From contig NZ_WUAF01000001.1 of the NCBI RefSeq assembly GCF_009800965.1, positions 577,532-641,531 of the forward strand: a stretch of DNA of 64,000 nt, read 5' to 3'. Positions 28,787 through 42,100 of this stretch are shown here, piece by piece. The position numbers and the translations under genes were made by a program. The number at the start of each line of letters is the position of its first letter. Position 1 is the stretch's first letter. The notes beneath the pieces were generated by a model. The model was not told the origin of the DNA and searched no databases. It saw only the letters and a program-made list of their open reading frames with translations. This stretch comes from Cognatazoarcus halotolerans. GTDB taxonomy: Bacteria; Pseudomonadota; Gammaproteobacteria; Burkholderiales; Rhodocyclaceae.

Positions 28787-29863
28787 GTGTTTGACCAAAT
28801 CATGATGTTCGCGCTCGGCCTGATTTGCCTGGTCGCAGGCGCCGAAGCGCTGGTCCGTGGCGCCTCCAGGATCGCCCTGTCCTCCGGCATTTCGCCGCTG
28901 GTAGTCGGCCTCACAATCGTTGCTTTCGGAACCAGCGCCCCCGAGATGGCGGTATCCGTAGGCGCCTCGCTGGACGGCAAGCCGGATCTTGCCGTAGGCA
29001 ATGTAATCGGCAGCAACATTGCCAACACCCTGCTGATCCTCGGCGTGTCCGCGGTCATCATCCCGCTCAGCGTGGCAGGCCAGATCATCCGCCAGGAAGT
29101 ACCGATACTCATCGGGGTCACCTTGCTGCTGCTCGGCTTCGCCTGGAACGGCGTGATCAGTCGACCGGAGGCAGCCCTGCTGCTGTGCCTGATGCTCGGC
29201 TATACCGCCTTTCTGATCGTACAGTCCCGCCGCACCGCGAACGGGACTGCCGGCGAGTTCGAGGACGAGATGCCCACCGACGCGCGTTGGGACCGGCACC
29301 GGGGCGTGCAGCTGGCCCTCGTCGCCGGGGGACTCGGATTGCTGGTGCTGGGCGCCGACTGGCTGGTGGGCGCGGCAGTGGAGGTGGCACGCGCACTCGG
29401 CGTGAGTGATCTCGTGATCGGCCTCACCGTGGTCGCCATCGGAACCTCGATGCCCGAGATCGCCACCTCCACGCTCGCGGCACTGCGAGGAGAACGCGAC
29501 ATCGCGGTGGGCAACGTGATCGGCAGCAACCTCTTCAACATTCTCGGCTGCCTCGGCCTCGCGGGTCTCGCCTCGGCCAAAGGGATTCCGGTTCCGCCGG
29601 CCGCGCTGAGCTTCGACTTGTGGGTACTGCTGGCCGTCACTTTCGCGTGCCTGCCGGTATTCCTGACCGGCCGCGAGATCGCTCGCTGGGAAGGCGTGCT
29701 CTTTCTCGGGTATTACATTGCCTACACTGCTTTCCTGATCCTCAGGGCACAGCAGCATTCGGCATTGCCGGCGTTCTCCAGTGCGATGCTGAGCTTCGTC
29801 ATCCCGCTCACGATCGTGACACTCGTCGTCTCGATGTTCAGGTCCCGCCGCGCGCCCGCGTAA
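28787..29863 (+). CDS. calcium/sodium antiporter (YrbG/CaCA family)
   Basis: A 358-residue membrane protein with two inverted repeats of five helices. The alpha motifs are GTSAPEMAVSVGA...VGNVIGSNIANTL in the first half and GTSMPEIATSTLA...VGNVIGSNLFNIL in the second, the ion-binding core of Na+/Ca2+ exchangers. GTG start at 28787. A strong terminator follows. Confidence 0.93.
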   Translation: MFDQIMMFALGLICLVAGAEALVRGASRIALSSGISPLVVGLTIVAFGTSAPEMAVSVGASLDGKPDLAVGNVIGSNIANTLLILGVSAVIIPLSVAGQIIRQEVPILIGVTLLLLGFAWNGVISRPEAALLLCLMLGYTAFLIVQSRRTANGTAGEFEDEMPTDARWDRHRGVQLALVAGGLGLLVLGADWLVGAAVEVARALGVSDLVIGLTVVAIGTSMPEIATSTLAALRGERDIAVGNVIGSNLFNILGCLGLAGLASAKGIPVPPAALSFDLWVLLAVTFACLPVFLTGREIARWEGVLFLGYYIAYTAFLILRAQQHSALPAFSSAMLSFVIPLTIVTLVVSMFRSRRAPA

Positions 29864-29900
29864 GGAAAGCAGCCGTAAACGCCCCTCGGCAATCAAACGA

Positions 29901-29931
29901 AAAAGACCGACACGATGCGTCGGTTTTTTTT
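29901..29931 (+). terminator. intrinsic terminator after the antiporter gene
   Basis: ACCGAC/GTCGGT stem with a small loop and eight T's. It insulates the antiporter gene from the adhesin locus. Confidence 0.85.
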
Positions 29932-29959
29932 ACAGTCGCCCAGCTTGCAAAAAGAATAT

Positions 29960-29988
29960 TTGTAAAAATCCTTATCGCCTCATAACTT
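29960..29988 (+). promoter_or_regulatory. possible promoter of the tpsA-tpsB operon
   Basis: -35 TTGTAA (29960-29965), 17-base spacer, -10 TAACTT (29983-29988), within a markedly AT-rich 60-base stretch (29941-30000) that stands out from the GC-rich surroundings. An AT-rich promoter of this kind could be a target of H-NS-like silencing; that is inference. Confidence 0.4.
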
Positions 29989-30100
29989 TACATTTTACGG
30001 CTCGCTTCTTGCGTCACCGCGGACCCCAAAAGTACGGCCCTATTCCTCAGAAGAACCGTGGGCGGCCTACGACCCCGGCATTCGACAAAGAGACGGAATC

Positions 30101-33100
30101 ATGAGCTACGGTGCCCTGGGTTTCCTTCGCCGCCAGTATCTTTGCGTATTGCGGCGTTGCGCCTTCCTCAACGCCTGCGCGGCACCGCTCATGATGATGG
30201 CGGCGGCACACGCCGGCCCGGCGCCAATCGTCCCCGACGGCCGGACCGCAACGACCCTCGCCGGCCACGGTACCGTCACCGACATCCATACCACGACGGT
30301 CAGGGCAAATACGGCCTTCAACTCATTCAGCCGCTTCAACATCGGCCGCGGCCAGACCGTCAATCTGCACCTGCCCGGCGGCACCTCCAACCTGCTCAAC
30401 CTGGTGCGCAACGAGCGCAGCACCCTCGACGGCGTGATGAACGCCTACAAGGACGGGCGCATCGGCGGCAACGTGTTCTTCTTCAACCCACACGGCATCG
30501 CGGTCGGCGCCGGCGGACAGATCAACGTCGGCAGCCTGTTGCTGGCCACGCCGAGCGCCGGCTTCATGGACAGGCTGATCGACGGCTCGGGCAATATCGA
30601 AAACGCCACCGTCGCGGCCGCGCTCGAAGGCCGCATACCGCTCTCGGAATCCGGGCTGATCACGGTCGAGGGCCGCATCCGCGCCGCGCGGGCGGTGAAC
30701 CTTTCCGCCGCAGGCGTGCGGATCGGAGCGGATGCCGACATCTCTGCCGGCGCCGCGGCGCGCGTCGAGTTTGGCGCAATGGTCAATATCGACGGCCTCG
30801 ACGGCGCGGCGACGGTGCTCGCCGAAGGCGACACGATACGCATCGTCGGCAGCCAGAACGTGTCGGTGGCCGGCAGGCTCGCAGCCGACGGCAGCAACGG
30901 TGCGGCGGCAGGCCGGATCGGCATCGACGCAGGCAAGGACATCACCCTCGCCGACGGTGCTCGCGTGTCGGCCGATGGCCACGGCGCGCGCTCGGACGGC
31001 GGCGATGTGCGAATCTTCGCTGGCAATACCGCCAGCCTCGCAGCCGGCGCCGAGGTCTCGGCACGCGGCGGCGAAATCTCGGGCGATGGCGGCCACATCG
31101 AATTCTCGGCAGCGCGCACGGTGCGGCTCGAGGGCGGCGCCCTGCGGGCCGGCGCCACCGATGGCAGGCGCGGTGCGGTGCTGATCGATCCCGAAGACAT
31201 CGAAGTCGTCGGCAAGAACCAGTACACCGATGGCGCCGACTACAGCCTGATCGCCAACGACCGGATCACGGTGGACGAGAACGTCACCATCTCCACCCGC
31301 GACCTGAGCGATGTAAATACCGGCAACCACCTCACCGGCGCCTCGCAGGGCGATTCAGGCGATCTTTCGCTGAAGGCCAAGACCATCGAGCTCAAGGCTG
31401 GCAGCAGGCTGCTCGCCCATGCCGACAATGGCAAGACCGGCGGCGACGTCAAGGTCGAGGCCAGCGAACTCGACGCGATCGGCGCAAACCGGGACGCCGA
31501 AGCCAGCATCAGCGCCACCAAGGCCACGATTACCGGCAAGGACATCCTGATCCGCGCCACCGCCGAGACCTCGGGCCTGACCGAGCTGCTCGAGAACGAC
31601 CCCGGCCTCAGCGTCGCCGATGCCCAGCGCTGGGTCGACAACGAGCTCGACGATCCGGTCGACGGCGTGGCCGGCCAGTTCTTCACCGTCACCAGCAAGG
31701 CCACCGCCAGCACCACCCTGCTCGGGTCCAAGGTCACCGGCAGCGGCGACGTGACCATCTCAAGCCGGGCGGGTGCGCGTACCGGGTTCAGCAAGACGGC
31801 GACCGCGACCACCACCATCGGCGACAGCGGCGCCGTGGCGAGCGAGATTCGCGGCCGCAGCGTCACCATCGACTCGTCCGCCAGCACCTCGCTGGTCTAC
31901 AAGATCCTCGGCACCGCCACCACGCTGCTCGACCAGAGCTGGCTGCCGGATCCGGACGGCGCGCTGATCACCACGCTCGACGACACCTTCTTCGATTTCA
32001 GTTCGGTGCCGCTGGTCGCGCTTTCGACCGCCAAGGCCACCACGCTGATCGACGGCGCCACCGCCGTCACCGGCGCCGATACGGTAACGATCAGCTCGCA
32101 AGCCGTCTCCGCAGCCAAGCCCACCTTCAGCAGCCCCTTCCTGTTTTCGGCAGCCTGGGGCGAATCGACAGCTGAAGCCCGCACCCGGGTACTCGGAACG
32201 AGCAGGATCGTCGCGACCAACGCGCTGTCGATCGAGGCCGCGACCGATACCGAGATCGATGTCAGCGCCTCGGTGAATTCGATCAACAAGCCGGTCGACG
32301 CCACCTTCGTGCGCGCCAACACCCACATCACCACCCTCGCCGAAGTCGGCGCCGGCACCCAGACCACCGGCGGCTCGATCAAGGTCGACGCCCGGACCGA
32401 GGCCCGGATCAACGCCGCCGCGGATGCCAAGAACACCGGCGGCAGCGGCGTCGGCCTGGCGCTGGCGATCAGCGACAGCAGCTCCGAGACCACCGCCACG
32501 CTGGGCGGCACTGCCCAGGCCCTGTCGGGCAAGGTCGAGATCAATGCCAACGCCGACATCGAGGAATCGACCTCGGCCAACGCCGCCACGCTCGGCAACC
32601 CGTCCTCGATCTCGGCAAGGATCACCAACTTCAAGGCCGGCATCCAGCGCAACGTGGTCGGCAGCATCCTCGGCGCCACCGGCAAGCTCAAGCCGGCCAC
32701 CGCCGAGCGCATCACCACCTTCCTCTTCCCCGGCATCAAGGAAGGCAAGTTCAACGCCGCCGGGGCGGTTGCCTGGAGCAATGCCAGCAACATCGCCACC
32801 GCCTCGATCTCGCCGCTGGCGGACGTTCGCGCCCAGGGCGACATCTCGGTTACCGCGAAGATCTCGGACCGCCCCGGCTCGAGTGCCGGCGCCAAGACCA
32901 CCTCCACCGGCTCGGCCATCGGCGGCTCGGTGGCGCGGGGCAACTTCGCCAACACCGCCAATGCGTCGATCGGTAGCGACGCCACCGTCGACGCGCGCGG
33001 CGCAACGCTGGTTGACGCCCAGACGGTGGTCCCCTACCCGTGGCAGATCGACTGGACCGACCCGGAGGAAATCCTCGATTTCCTGAAGGGCGGCGTCCTC

Positions 33101-36100
33101 GACATGTTCCTGTCGACCTACTCGATCAACTCCGCCAAGGGCAAGAGCGGCCTCGGCCTGGCGGTGGGCGTGAACATCTTCGATCTCGCCAACAATGCCA
33201 ACGCATGGATCGATGAAGGTGCCAGACTGAACACCCGCTTCCTGCCGGTTGCCGGTCTGGCCACCCAGTCGGTCAAGGTCAGCGCCTTGAACGACGTCAG
33301 CCTCACCGCGGCTGTCGGTATCCTCTCCAAGAAGTTCCTCGGCACCAGCGGCGGCAAAGCCGCGGTGGGCGGCTCGGCCGACCTGATCAGCATCGACACC
33401 AAGGCCAGTGCGACGATCCGTGGCGATGCCGAGGTCAACAGCGCTGGGCTCGACCTGAACGCCAACGACATCCAGCGGCTGGTCAGCGTCACCGAGGCTG
33501 GCGGCAGCTCGGATGCGGTCGGCATCGAAGGTGCGGTCTCGATCAACACGCTGACGAACAACTCGCTGGCGGCGATCGATGACGATGCGAAGGTGGATGC
33601 CAAGGGCGACGTCACCGTCGACGCTCATGCCGATCTCGAGAGCATCTCGGTGGCCGGCGGCGTGGTCGCCACCAAGGGCCAGGTCGGCATTGGCTTCTCG
33701 GTGTCGCTCAACACCATCGCCTCGGACGTCGCCGCCTACATCGGCAACTACGACCCGCTCGGCCTCGACCTCACCGCCGCCACCGGCCACCTGAGCAGCA
33801 CCGGCGCGGTGAACCTGGTCGCCTATTCGGACATCTCGCAGGGCGCCTACTCGGTGGCCGGTGCGCTGGCCACCAACAGCAAGGCACAGACCGAGATGCC
33901 GGCCGGTGCCAACGACACCCAGGACGGCAGCGGCAGCGCCGCGGGTGCGAGCAAGTCAGGCAAGGGCAAGTTCGGCATCGCGGTCTCGGCCGACGTGTCG
34001 ATCAACGACATCGATGCCGACACCCAGGCCTTCCTCTCCGACGGCGCCAGCGTCACTAAGGCCGACAGCCTCGCCATGAAGGCTACCAACAAACTCGCGG
34101 TGAGCGCGCTGTCGGGCGGCGTGACCATCTCGACCCAGCAGAGCGGCAACGGTCTGGCTGGTTCGTATGCGCAGAACTCACTCAAGGGCACCACCGCCGC
34201 CTTCGCCGACGACGCGACCGTCAAGCTCTCCGGGGCGTTCGATGCCGACGCCCATGTCACCGGCAAGATCGAGAGCCTGTCCGCCTCGGTGGCCGGCACC
34301 AAGGGCAAGCTCGGCGTGGCCGGCTCGGTATCGATCAACGATATCGACAACACCACCCGGACCGGGCTCGACAAGGTGGCGCTCAGCGGGGTGAGCACGG
34401 TTGACCTCAAGGCCCTCGACGACTCCACGATCCGCTCGATCGCCGGCGCCATCGCCTTTGGCGGAAAGGCGGGCGTCGGCCTGTCCTTCAGCTGGAACAA
34501 GCTCGGCAACGACAGCGAGAGCGCGATCGAGGACAGCGACGTGGATGCCACCGGCGCCATCAAGCTCGACGCCACGACCGACAACAGCATCGACACCATC
34601 TCGGCCGCCATTGGCGCGAGCAAGGGCGCCATGGCTGGCGCCGGTGCGGTGACCATCAACACCATCGGCAACAGCACCAGGGCCTGGATCGCCGGCCTGC
34701 GCGGTGGCGACGGCGTCGACAGCACCGCCGGCATCGCCCTGCACTCGACCGACAGCTCGCGAATCTTCGGCCTCGCTGGCGCGCTCGGGGCCAGTACCGA
34801 CAAGGCCGGTGTCGGTGTCTCGTTCGCCTGGAACGATGTCGGCAACACCGTCGATGCCCGCCTCAAGGGCAACACCAATGTCGAGTCCACCGCCGGCGAC
34901 ATCACCGTCAAGTCGGATTCCACCACCCGCATCGAAGCCATCTCCGCCTCGGGCGGCGTCGCCAACAAGGTCGGCGTGGCCGGCTCGGGCTCGGTGGTGC
35001 AGGCGAAGAACACGGTCAAGGCCGGCATCGATGCCGGCTCCACCGCGATCGCCGACGGCAACCTCCATGTCGGCGCGGCCGACGATGTCGATCTCTTCAG
35101 CCTGGCCGGCAACGTCTCCGGCGGCGGCAAGGTGGCCATCGGCGCGTCGGCCTCGGTGCTGATCACCGACAACACCGTCGAGGCGCGCATCGACGGCAGC
35201 GCCACCGGCCGCGGCAAGCGCGGCGAGATGGCGGTACCGACCGGCAGGAAGGACGGTGACGGCACGGTGCTCACCGAAAACACCTCGGGCGTGGCCGCCA
35301 CCGCCACCTCGCACGAGGACATCCAGACCATCGCCGCCGGCGGCTCGGGCGGCGGCAGCGTCGGCGTGGCCGGCTCGGCCACGGTGACCGATCTCACCGA
35401 GACCACCACCGCCGCGATCGGCAGCGCCGCCACCATCAACCCGGCCGGCGACGGCGCCACCACGCAGGACGTGACGGTACGCGCCAGCGACCAAACGAAG
35501 CTGCTCGGCGTTGCTGGCGCGGTGGCTTTTGGCGGCCGAGGCGGGGTCGGCGCAGGGGCCGACGTGGGCCTGATCGACAAGACCACCAAGGCCACCGTGG
35601 GCGGCAACATCAAGGCCCGGGACACTGTCACCGTCGAGGCACTGAGCAACGAGGACATCACCTCGGTGGCGGCTTCGCTGTCGGCCGGCGGATCGGCCGG
35701 CATCGCCGGCTCGGCCTCCGTGTATGTGATGAACATCGCCACCACCGGCGAGATCGCCGACGCCGCCACGGTGAACAGCGACGGCAACGTCATCGTCTCG
35801 TCCGACGATGCCAACGAGATGGACATGATCGCCGGCAACGGCGCCTTCGGCGGCACTGCCGGGGTTGGCGCCTCGGCCGCGGTGGCGGTCATCGACAAGA
35901 CCACTACCGCGCGCGTCGGCAAAGGCGCCACCATCAATGCGCTCGGCACCCGTGCCGGCGTCACCGTGGCAGACGGCAGCTTTGCCACCAGCTATACCGC
36001 CAACAGCACCGACGAGGGCGAGATCAGCGCCCCCGCGGCCAGCAATCCCGACGGCAGCGACAGCCAGGCCCTCAGCGGCCAGCGCGTGTCGACCCGCGGC

Positions 36101-39100
36101 ACCACCAGCGGCTTCCAGGGCCTCGCGGTGACCGCCACCAACAAGGACGACGTCGAGACCATCTCGGCCACCGGCTCGGCCGCCGGCACCGCGGCGATCA
36201 CCATCGCCGGCGATGTGAACGTGATCACCACCCACACCACCGCCGAGATCGCCGACGACGCCCAGGTCAACCAGAGCAACAGCGGCGCGGGTGCCGGCCA
36301 GTCGGTGCTGGTCGCCGCCGGCAACGACCATTACCAGATGGGCATCGCCGGCTCGGCCTCCGGTGCCGGCACGGTCGGCATCGGCGCCGGTGCGGACGTG
36401 CTGGTGGCAAAGCACACCACCGTCGCCAGGGTCGGCGATTCGGCCGACGTTCGCGCCCGCAAGGACGTCGCCGTGCTGGCCCGCGCCGATGAGGAGATCC
36501 TCTCGATCGCGGCCGGACTGGGCGTGGGCGGCACGGTCGGCGTGGCCGGCTCCACCTCGGTGCTGTCGATGACCAACGTCACCAGCGCCACCACCGGCAC
36601 CGACTCGGTGGTCGATGCCGACGGCAATGTCCGCATCGTCGCCAGCGACGACACCGAGACCGACATCATCGACGGCACCCTGGCGGCTGGCTTCGGCGCC
36701 GCCGGCGTGGGTGGCGCGGTCGGAGTCAACCGCATCCAGAAGGACACCACCGCCGGGGTCGGCGCCAATGCCACGGTCAAGGCGCGCGGCAACAACACCG
36801 CCGCGATGCAGGCCCTGTCCGGCAACGACCTCGCCGACCGCGACCCGATCACCGGGCTGATGGTCGAAGCAAACAGCTCCGAGGACCTGTTCTCGGTCGC
36901 CGCCAGCGGCGCGGGCGGCTTCTACGCCGGCGTCTCGGGTGCGGTCACTATCACCAGCCTCGACTCCGACACCACCGCGGTGATCGGCAGCGGCGCACAG
37001 ATCAACCAGGGCGTCACCAACGGCAGCGCGACCCAGGACGTGAACGTCAGCGCCAGGAACCACGCCAGGCTCGACGCCTACACCGGCTCGCTGGCACTGG
37101 GCGCAGTGGGTGCGGCCGGCGGCGTGGACGTGGGCACGGTCCGCAACGACACCACGGCCACCATCGACGACAGCGCGAAAGTGGCGGCAAAGCGCGACGT
37201 GGATGTGAATGCGCTCACCAGCGCCGAGATCGATTCGGTGGTGGTCAGCGCCTCCGGCGGCCTCGGCGCCATCGCCGGCGGCGTGGCGGTGTATTCGGTG
37301 GGCAGCGGGCTCGACGCCGAGGGGCGCAGCCGCCTCAAGTCCACCGGCGGCGATTTCGCCGATGTAAACAGTTACGCCGACGACCAGGCCGCCGACGGCA
37401 GCGTGAACAGCCTGCTCGCCGGCTCCGACGACGCGCGCATCCGCGACGCGGGCAACCGCTCGCAGAGCGCACGTGCCGGGGTCAGCATCTCCGGCGATCT
37501 CGCCAGCGCGGCCTCGACAGGAACCACCGCCAGCATCGGCGACGCGGACGTGAGCAGCGGCGGCGCGGTCGACATCGACGCGCGCCAGGACCTCGACACG
37601 ACCCTGACCGCCGGCGCTGCGGCGGGTGGCGCGCTGGGCCTCGGCGCCGGCATCGGGGTGCTCAACATCAACGCCGGCACCGCGGCCGACATCGCCGCGC
37701 AGGCCGGCATCGACAGCGGCGGCGCGGTATCGGTGCTTGCCCACACCGGGACAACCAGCAATCTCACCGGCTTTGCCGGGTCCTTCGGCGGCGTCGTGCT
37801 CGACGCGGCGGTCGCCATCGTCACCGACAAGAGCAGCACCGAAGCCGGCATCGGCGACGGCGTGGTGGTGGACAAGGCCGGCGCGATCACGGTGAGCGCC
37901 AGCGACAAGCGCACCGCAAAGAGCAAGGCGCTCGGCGCCAGCGTCGGCTCGGCGGCAGTCGGGGCCTCGGTGGCCGAAGCGACCATCGGCGGCGGCGTGA
38001 CGGCTTCGGTCGGCGACGGCGCGCGCATCGGCCAGGGCTCCAACACGGTCGGCAGCCTCGCCGTCACGGCCACCTCGGCGAGCCATGCGGACAGCTACGC
38101 CATGGCGGCCAAGGCCGGCCTCGGCCTCGCGGCCGGCGGCGCGGCGGCCACCTCGAAAGCAACCCCGACCATCAGCGCCACCCTCGGCGCCACCTCGCGC
38201 AGCAAGCTCGACGGGGCCGCCAGCATCGCGGCCGGCGGCAGTGCCGAATCCGCCGCCGAGGCGCTTGGCGTCAACATCAGCGCCGGCGGCGCGGCCGGCG
38301 CGTCGGTAGCCCTCGCCACCGCGCAGCCAACGCTCACCGCAAGTGTCGGCAAGGCCGCCGAACTGACCGCGGCGAGCCTCGCGGTGACCGCACGCCAAGC
38401 CCTGCCCGGATCGGGCGTGAGCGCCGATGCCCACGCCACCGGCGCCTCGGGCGGCCTGCTGGTCGGCCTCAACGCAACGGTCGCCGAAGCCCACGGCGGC
38501 GGTGTCACCACGGCCGCCATCGGCGATCTGGCGACCATCACCACCGGCGGCGCGACCACGGTCGAGGCTGCCGGCACCAGCACCCAGCGCTCGGATGCGA
38601 GCGGCCTCTCGCTCGGCATCGTCGCCCTCGGCGCAAACGTCTCCACCGCCGACACCCTGGCGACTACCACCGCGAGCACCGGCGAAAAGGTCAAGCTCCA
38701 CGCTGCCACGACCACCGTCAAGGCGGCGAGCACGAGCGACAACCTTGCCGAGGCGACCGCCGGCGGCGGCGGAGTGGTCTCGGGGCTGGCCTCGCAGGCC
38801 ACCACCCGCGACACCAGCACCACCCTCGCGCGCGTCGGCAGCGGCCAGGACGGCAGCAACGAACGGGCCATCGACACCGACACCTTCACCCTCACCGCCG
38901 ACCATGCAAGCAGCTTCAATGCCCGGGTCGACAGCACCAACGCCTCGGTGGTGGGCGCCAGCGGCGCGATGGCGAGCAATACCGTGACGGCCGTGACTTC
39001 CGCGGTGATCGACGACGCTGCCCTGATCAAGGCGGACAGCCTCACGGTGTGGGCGCATAACAGTGCGCTCAAACCCTGGCTCAGTACCCTGGCCTACCCG

Positions 39101-42100
39101 TGGCTGCCCGGGGTACCGGAGTGGAACGTCAAGTCGGGCTCGGGCGGGCTCTTCGACCTGCCCGCGGCGCGCAGCGACACCGGCATCTCGCAGCGGGCGC
39201 TGGTACGCGTGGGCGACGGCGCGAGCATCGTCCAGACCGGCAGCACCGCCAACCCGGGCAAGCTGAGCCTGGGCGCCGAGAACCAGGTCATCGCACGCGA
39301 CAAGGTCAAGGTGGATTCGGGCGGCGCCATCGCGGTACCCGGCGGCGACTCGAAGATCCGCGCCGACCTGAATACCGCCAGCGTGCAGGTCGGCTACAAG
39401 GCCAACGGCGCGGCCGGCGACACGGCAGCGAAGATCGACGGGCTCGGTGACGTGGTCATCGGCACCCGCGCCGAGGGCGACATCTATACCCAGGTGGCGG
39501 TCGACACCTACGGCGTGGCCGGCGCCCCGGAGGGCAACGCGCTGTCGCGCTTCACGTCCGCCAACCAGGTTTCGATCGGCAACGCCGCGCTCACCGCCCA
39601 GCGCGACATCCTCATCGCCGCAGGCCAGAACACCAGCGGCCAGAACGACCTCGTTGCCGCCACGGCGCGCACCGACCTGTTTAACAACACCTTGATTCCG
39701 ATCTCCACCAAGCCCGGCGCCGATGCGCGCATCACCACCACCAGCACGATCTCGCTGGGCAGCGACGCGCTGCTGCGTTCGGCGCGCCACACCCAGCTGT
39801 TTGCGCAGGAAGGCTCGGCTGACGCCAGCGGCGTAGGCATCGGCAAGGACATCTACCGCGAGGCGCTGGCCTCGGTGGCCAGCGCAATCAGCGAGGCATT
39901 CGGCGGCGAGAAGGTGTCCTTCGAGATCCGCGGCGGCTCGAGCGCTGTCAACAAGACATCGTCGGTGGCCATCGACGGAACGGTCGAGGTGGGCATCAAC
40001 CGCAAGCAGGAACTCGAGATCGGCATCGACGGCACGGTCAGCAAGAAGATCGGCTCGATCGGCATTGCCAACACCCAGGTGCAGAGCGTGGCCGGCGACA
40101 TCGTCGCGCGCATCGAGACCCTGCAGGACCTGATCCGCCAGTATTCCACCAGCAACGCCAACACCGACGCGGCGCTGGCGGTGGAAGCCTACAAATCGGA
40201 GATCCGCTTCCTCGAGCGCAAGCTGGAGGAACTGGGCTTCAAGAGCGGCGGCGCCGATGGCGGTTTCGCCAGCGTGCCGAGCCTGTCCGAGCGCCAGGCC
40301 GCGGAACAGGCGGTGAGCGGCATGCAGCAGCTCAAGGCGGACCGTGAGGCCACGATCGCCGACCGCCAGGCGGACAATTCCACGCGGACCAGCCAGAACA
40401 CCAGTCTCGCCGCTGACAATGTCACCCTGAACGGCGAGATCACCTCGCTCAAAACGACGCGCACGGCCAAGGAGACCGAACGCGCCGGCTACACCACCAG
40501 CGACCCCGAATACGCCACGCTCACCACCGAGATCAACAATCTCACCGACCAGATCAACACCAAGCAGAGCACGGTGGACGCAAACAAAGTGACAATCACC
40601 ACCAACGACTCGGTGATCGCCAGCAACGACACCGAGATCGCCGACCTCACCGGCAAGAACACCAGCCTGCAGGCGCAGATCGACGACGTGCAGGCCGACA
40701 TCGACAGCGGCAGCCTGTCCACCAGCACCACCGCTGGCCCGAGCGCCACCTTCCTGACCCTCACCGATGCCACCGCCCAGCTCGGCAACATCTACATCCG
40801 TGGCGACAGGCTGTCCGGCAGCGGCACGCTCGATGCGCCGGGCGATGCCGAGATCCGCATCACCAACAATGGCCCGAGCTACCTGGTCGTCAACAATTTC
40901 GACATCCCGCCCAACGACGGCGGCAAGCTCTACTTCAACGACGCCTCGATCTCGAACAACGCCCAGATCAACGGCATGAACGGCAGCGGCAGCGCCGCCC
41001 GCTTCGCCATCACCACCGCCGACACCGCGGTGAGCGGCAGCGACGGCAGCGTGGCCCTGCCCGAGCCGGCGATCATCATCACCAGCAAGTACGACCCGCT
41101 CGATCCGTTCTACTCATCGAGAACGCCGGCCGGCGTGGCGGTGCTGGCGCCGGACATCGTGGTCCGCGGCACCATCAGCAACCCGCGCGGGCTGGCAAAG
41201 ATAGAGAGCGCCGCGGGGAGCATCCGCCTCGAGCAGGATTCGGCGATCCGCGCCAAGACGGTCGACGTGATGACCCGCAACGGCGACTTCGTGCAGAGCT
41301 ACAGCAACACCTTCAGCCACGTTGCCGGCGAACCGCTCACCTTCGTGCCGGGCGACCCGACGATCCACACCCTCGACCGCATCGACGGCCCCAACGCGCA
41401 GGACGGCAAGGGCATCATCGCCAACGGCAGCGTGCTGCTGGCGGCGCGCTATCTCAACATCAACGGCACCGTGCAGAGCGGCATCGTCGAATGGGGCGTG
41501 CAGATTCCGGCCACCGCCCAAGTCGAGGTGCCCAGCGGAACAGGCACCGTGGCGCGCAGCTTCGCCGACGCACGCAGCTATTACCAGGGGCTCTCGGATG
41601 CCGAGAGGGCGGTCCCCGGTGCCGAATATTTCGCGGTAAGTGGCGCCTCGACCAGCGGCCTGGGCGCCACCACCTGGGGCACGCGCGAACAGGTGGCGGT
41701 GAGTTACAACGCCAAGGAAAACCGCCTCGAGCTGGCTGGCGTGCAGGTCCAGGGCGGCTACATCGAGATCTTCGGCCAGGTATTCAATACCAACCGGAAC
41801 CCCGGCGCGGGTCGCCTGCGAGTGCTCGACGGCTACGGTCAGATCACAGTCGACAACCAGAGCGGCCTCGCCATGGTGGTCAACCTGCTCGACGCCGGCC
41901 GCGGCGCGAAGGGCGAGATCAACATCACCGACATCGTCGGCATCGCGCCCAACGGCACCCCGGTGGTGAAGACCACTCACTACACCCGCGACCCCGGCGA
42001 TGCGCGCACCGGCGAGTACTACGATCCGGTCTCCGGCCTGCGCTACAGCCTCACCAAGGGCACTCGCACCGTCACCGAGGAGAAATACCGCTACTCGCAG

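Noticed and set aside
34178..39790. 1870-codon minus-strand ORF inside the adhesin
   Set aside because: Antisense shadow of the repetitive GC-rich tpsA frame; composition is Gly/Arg/Val/Asp noise typical of such mirrors.
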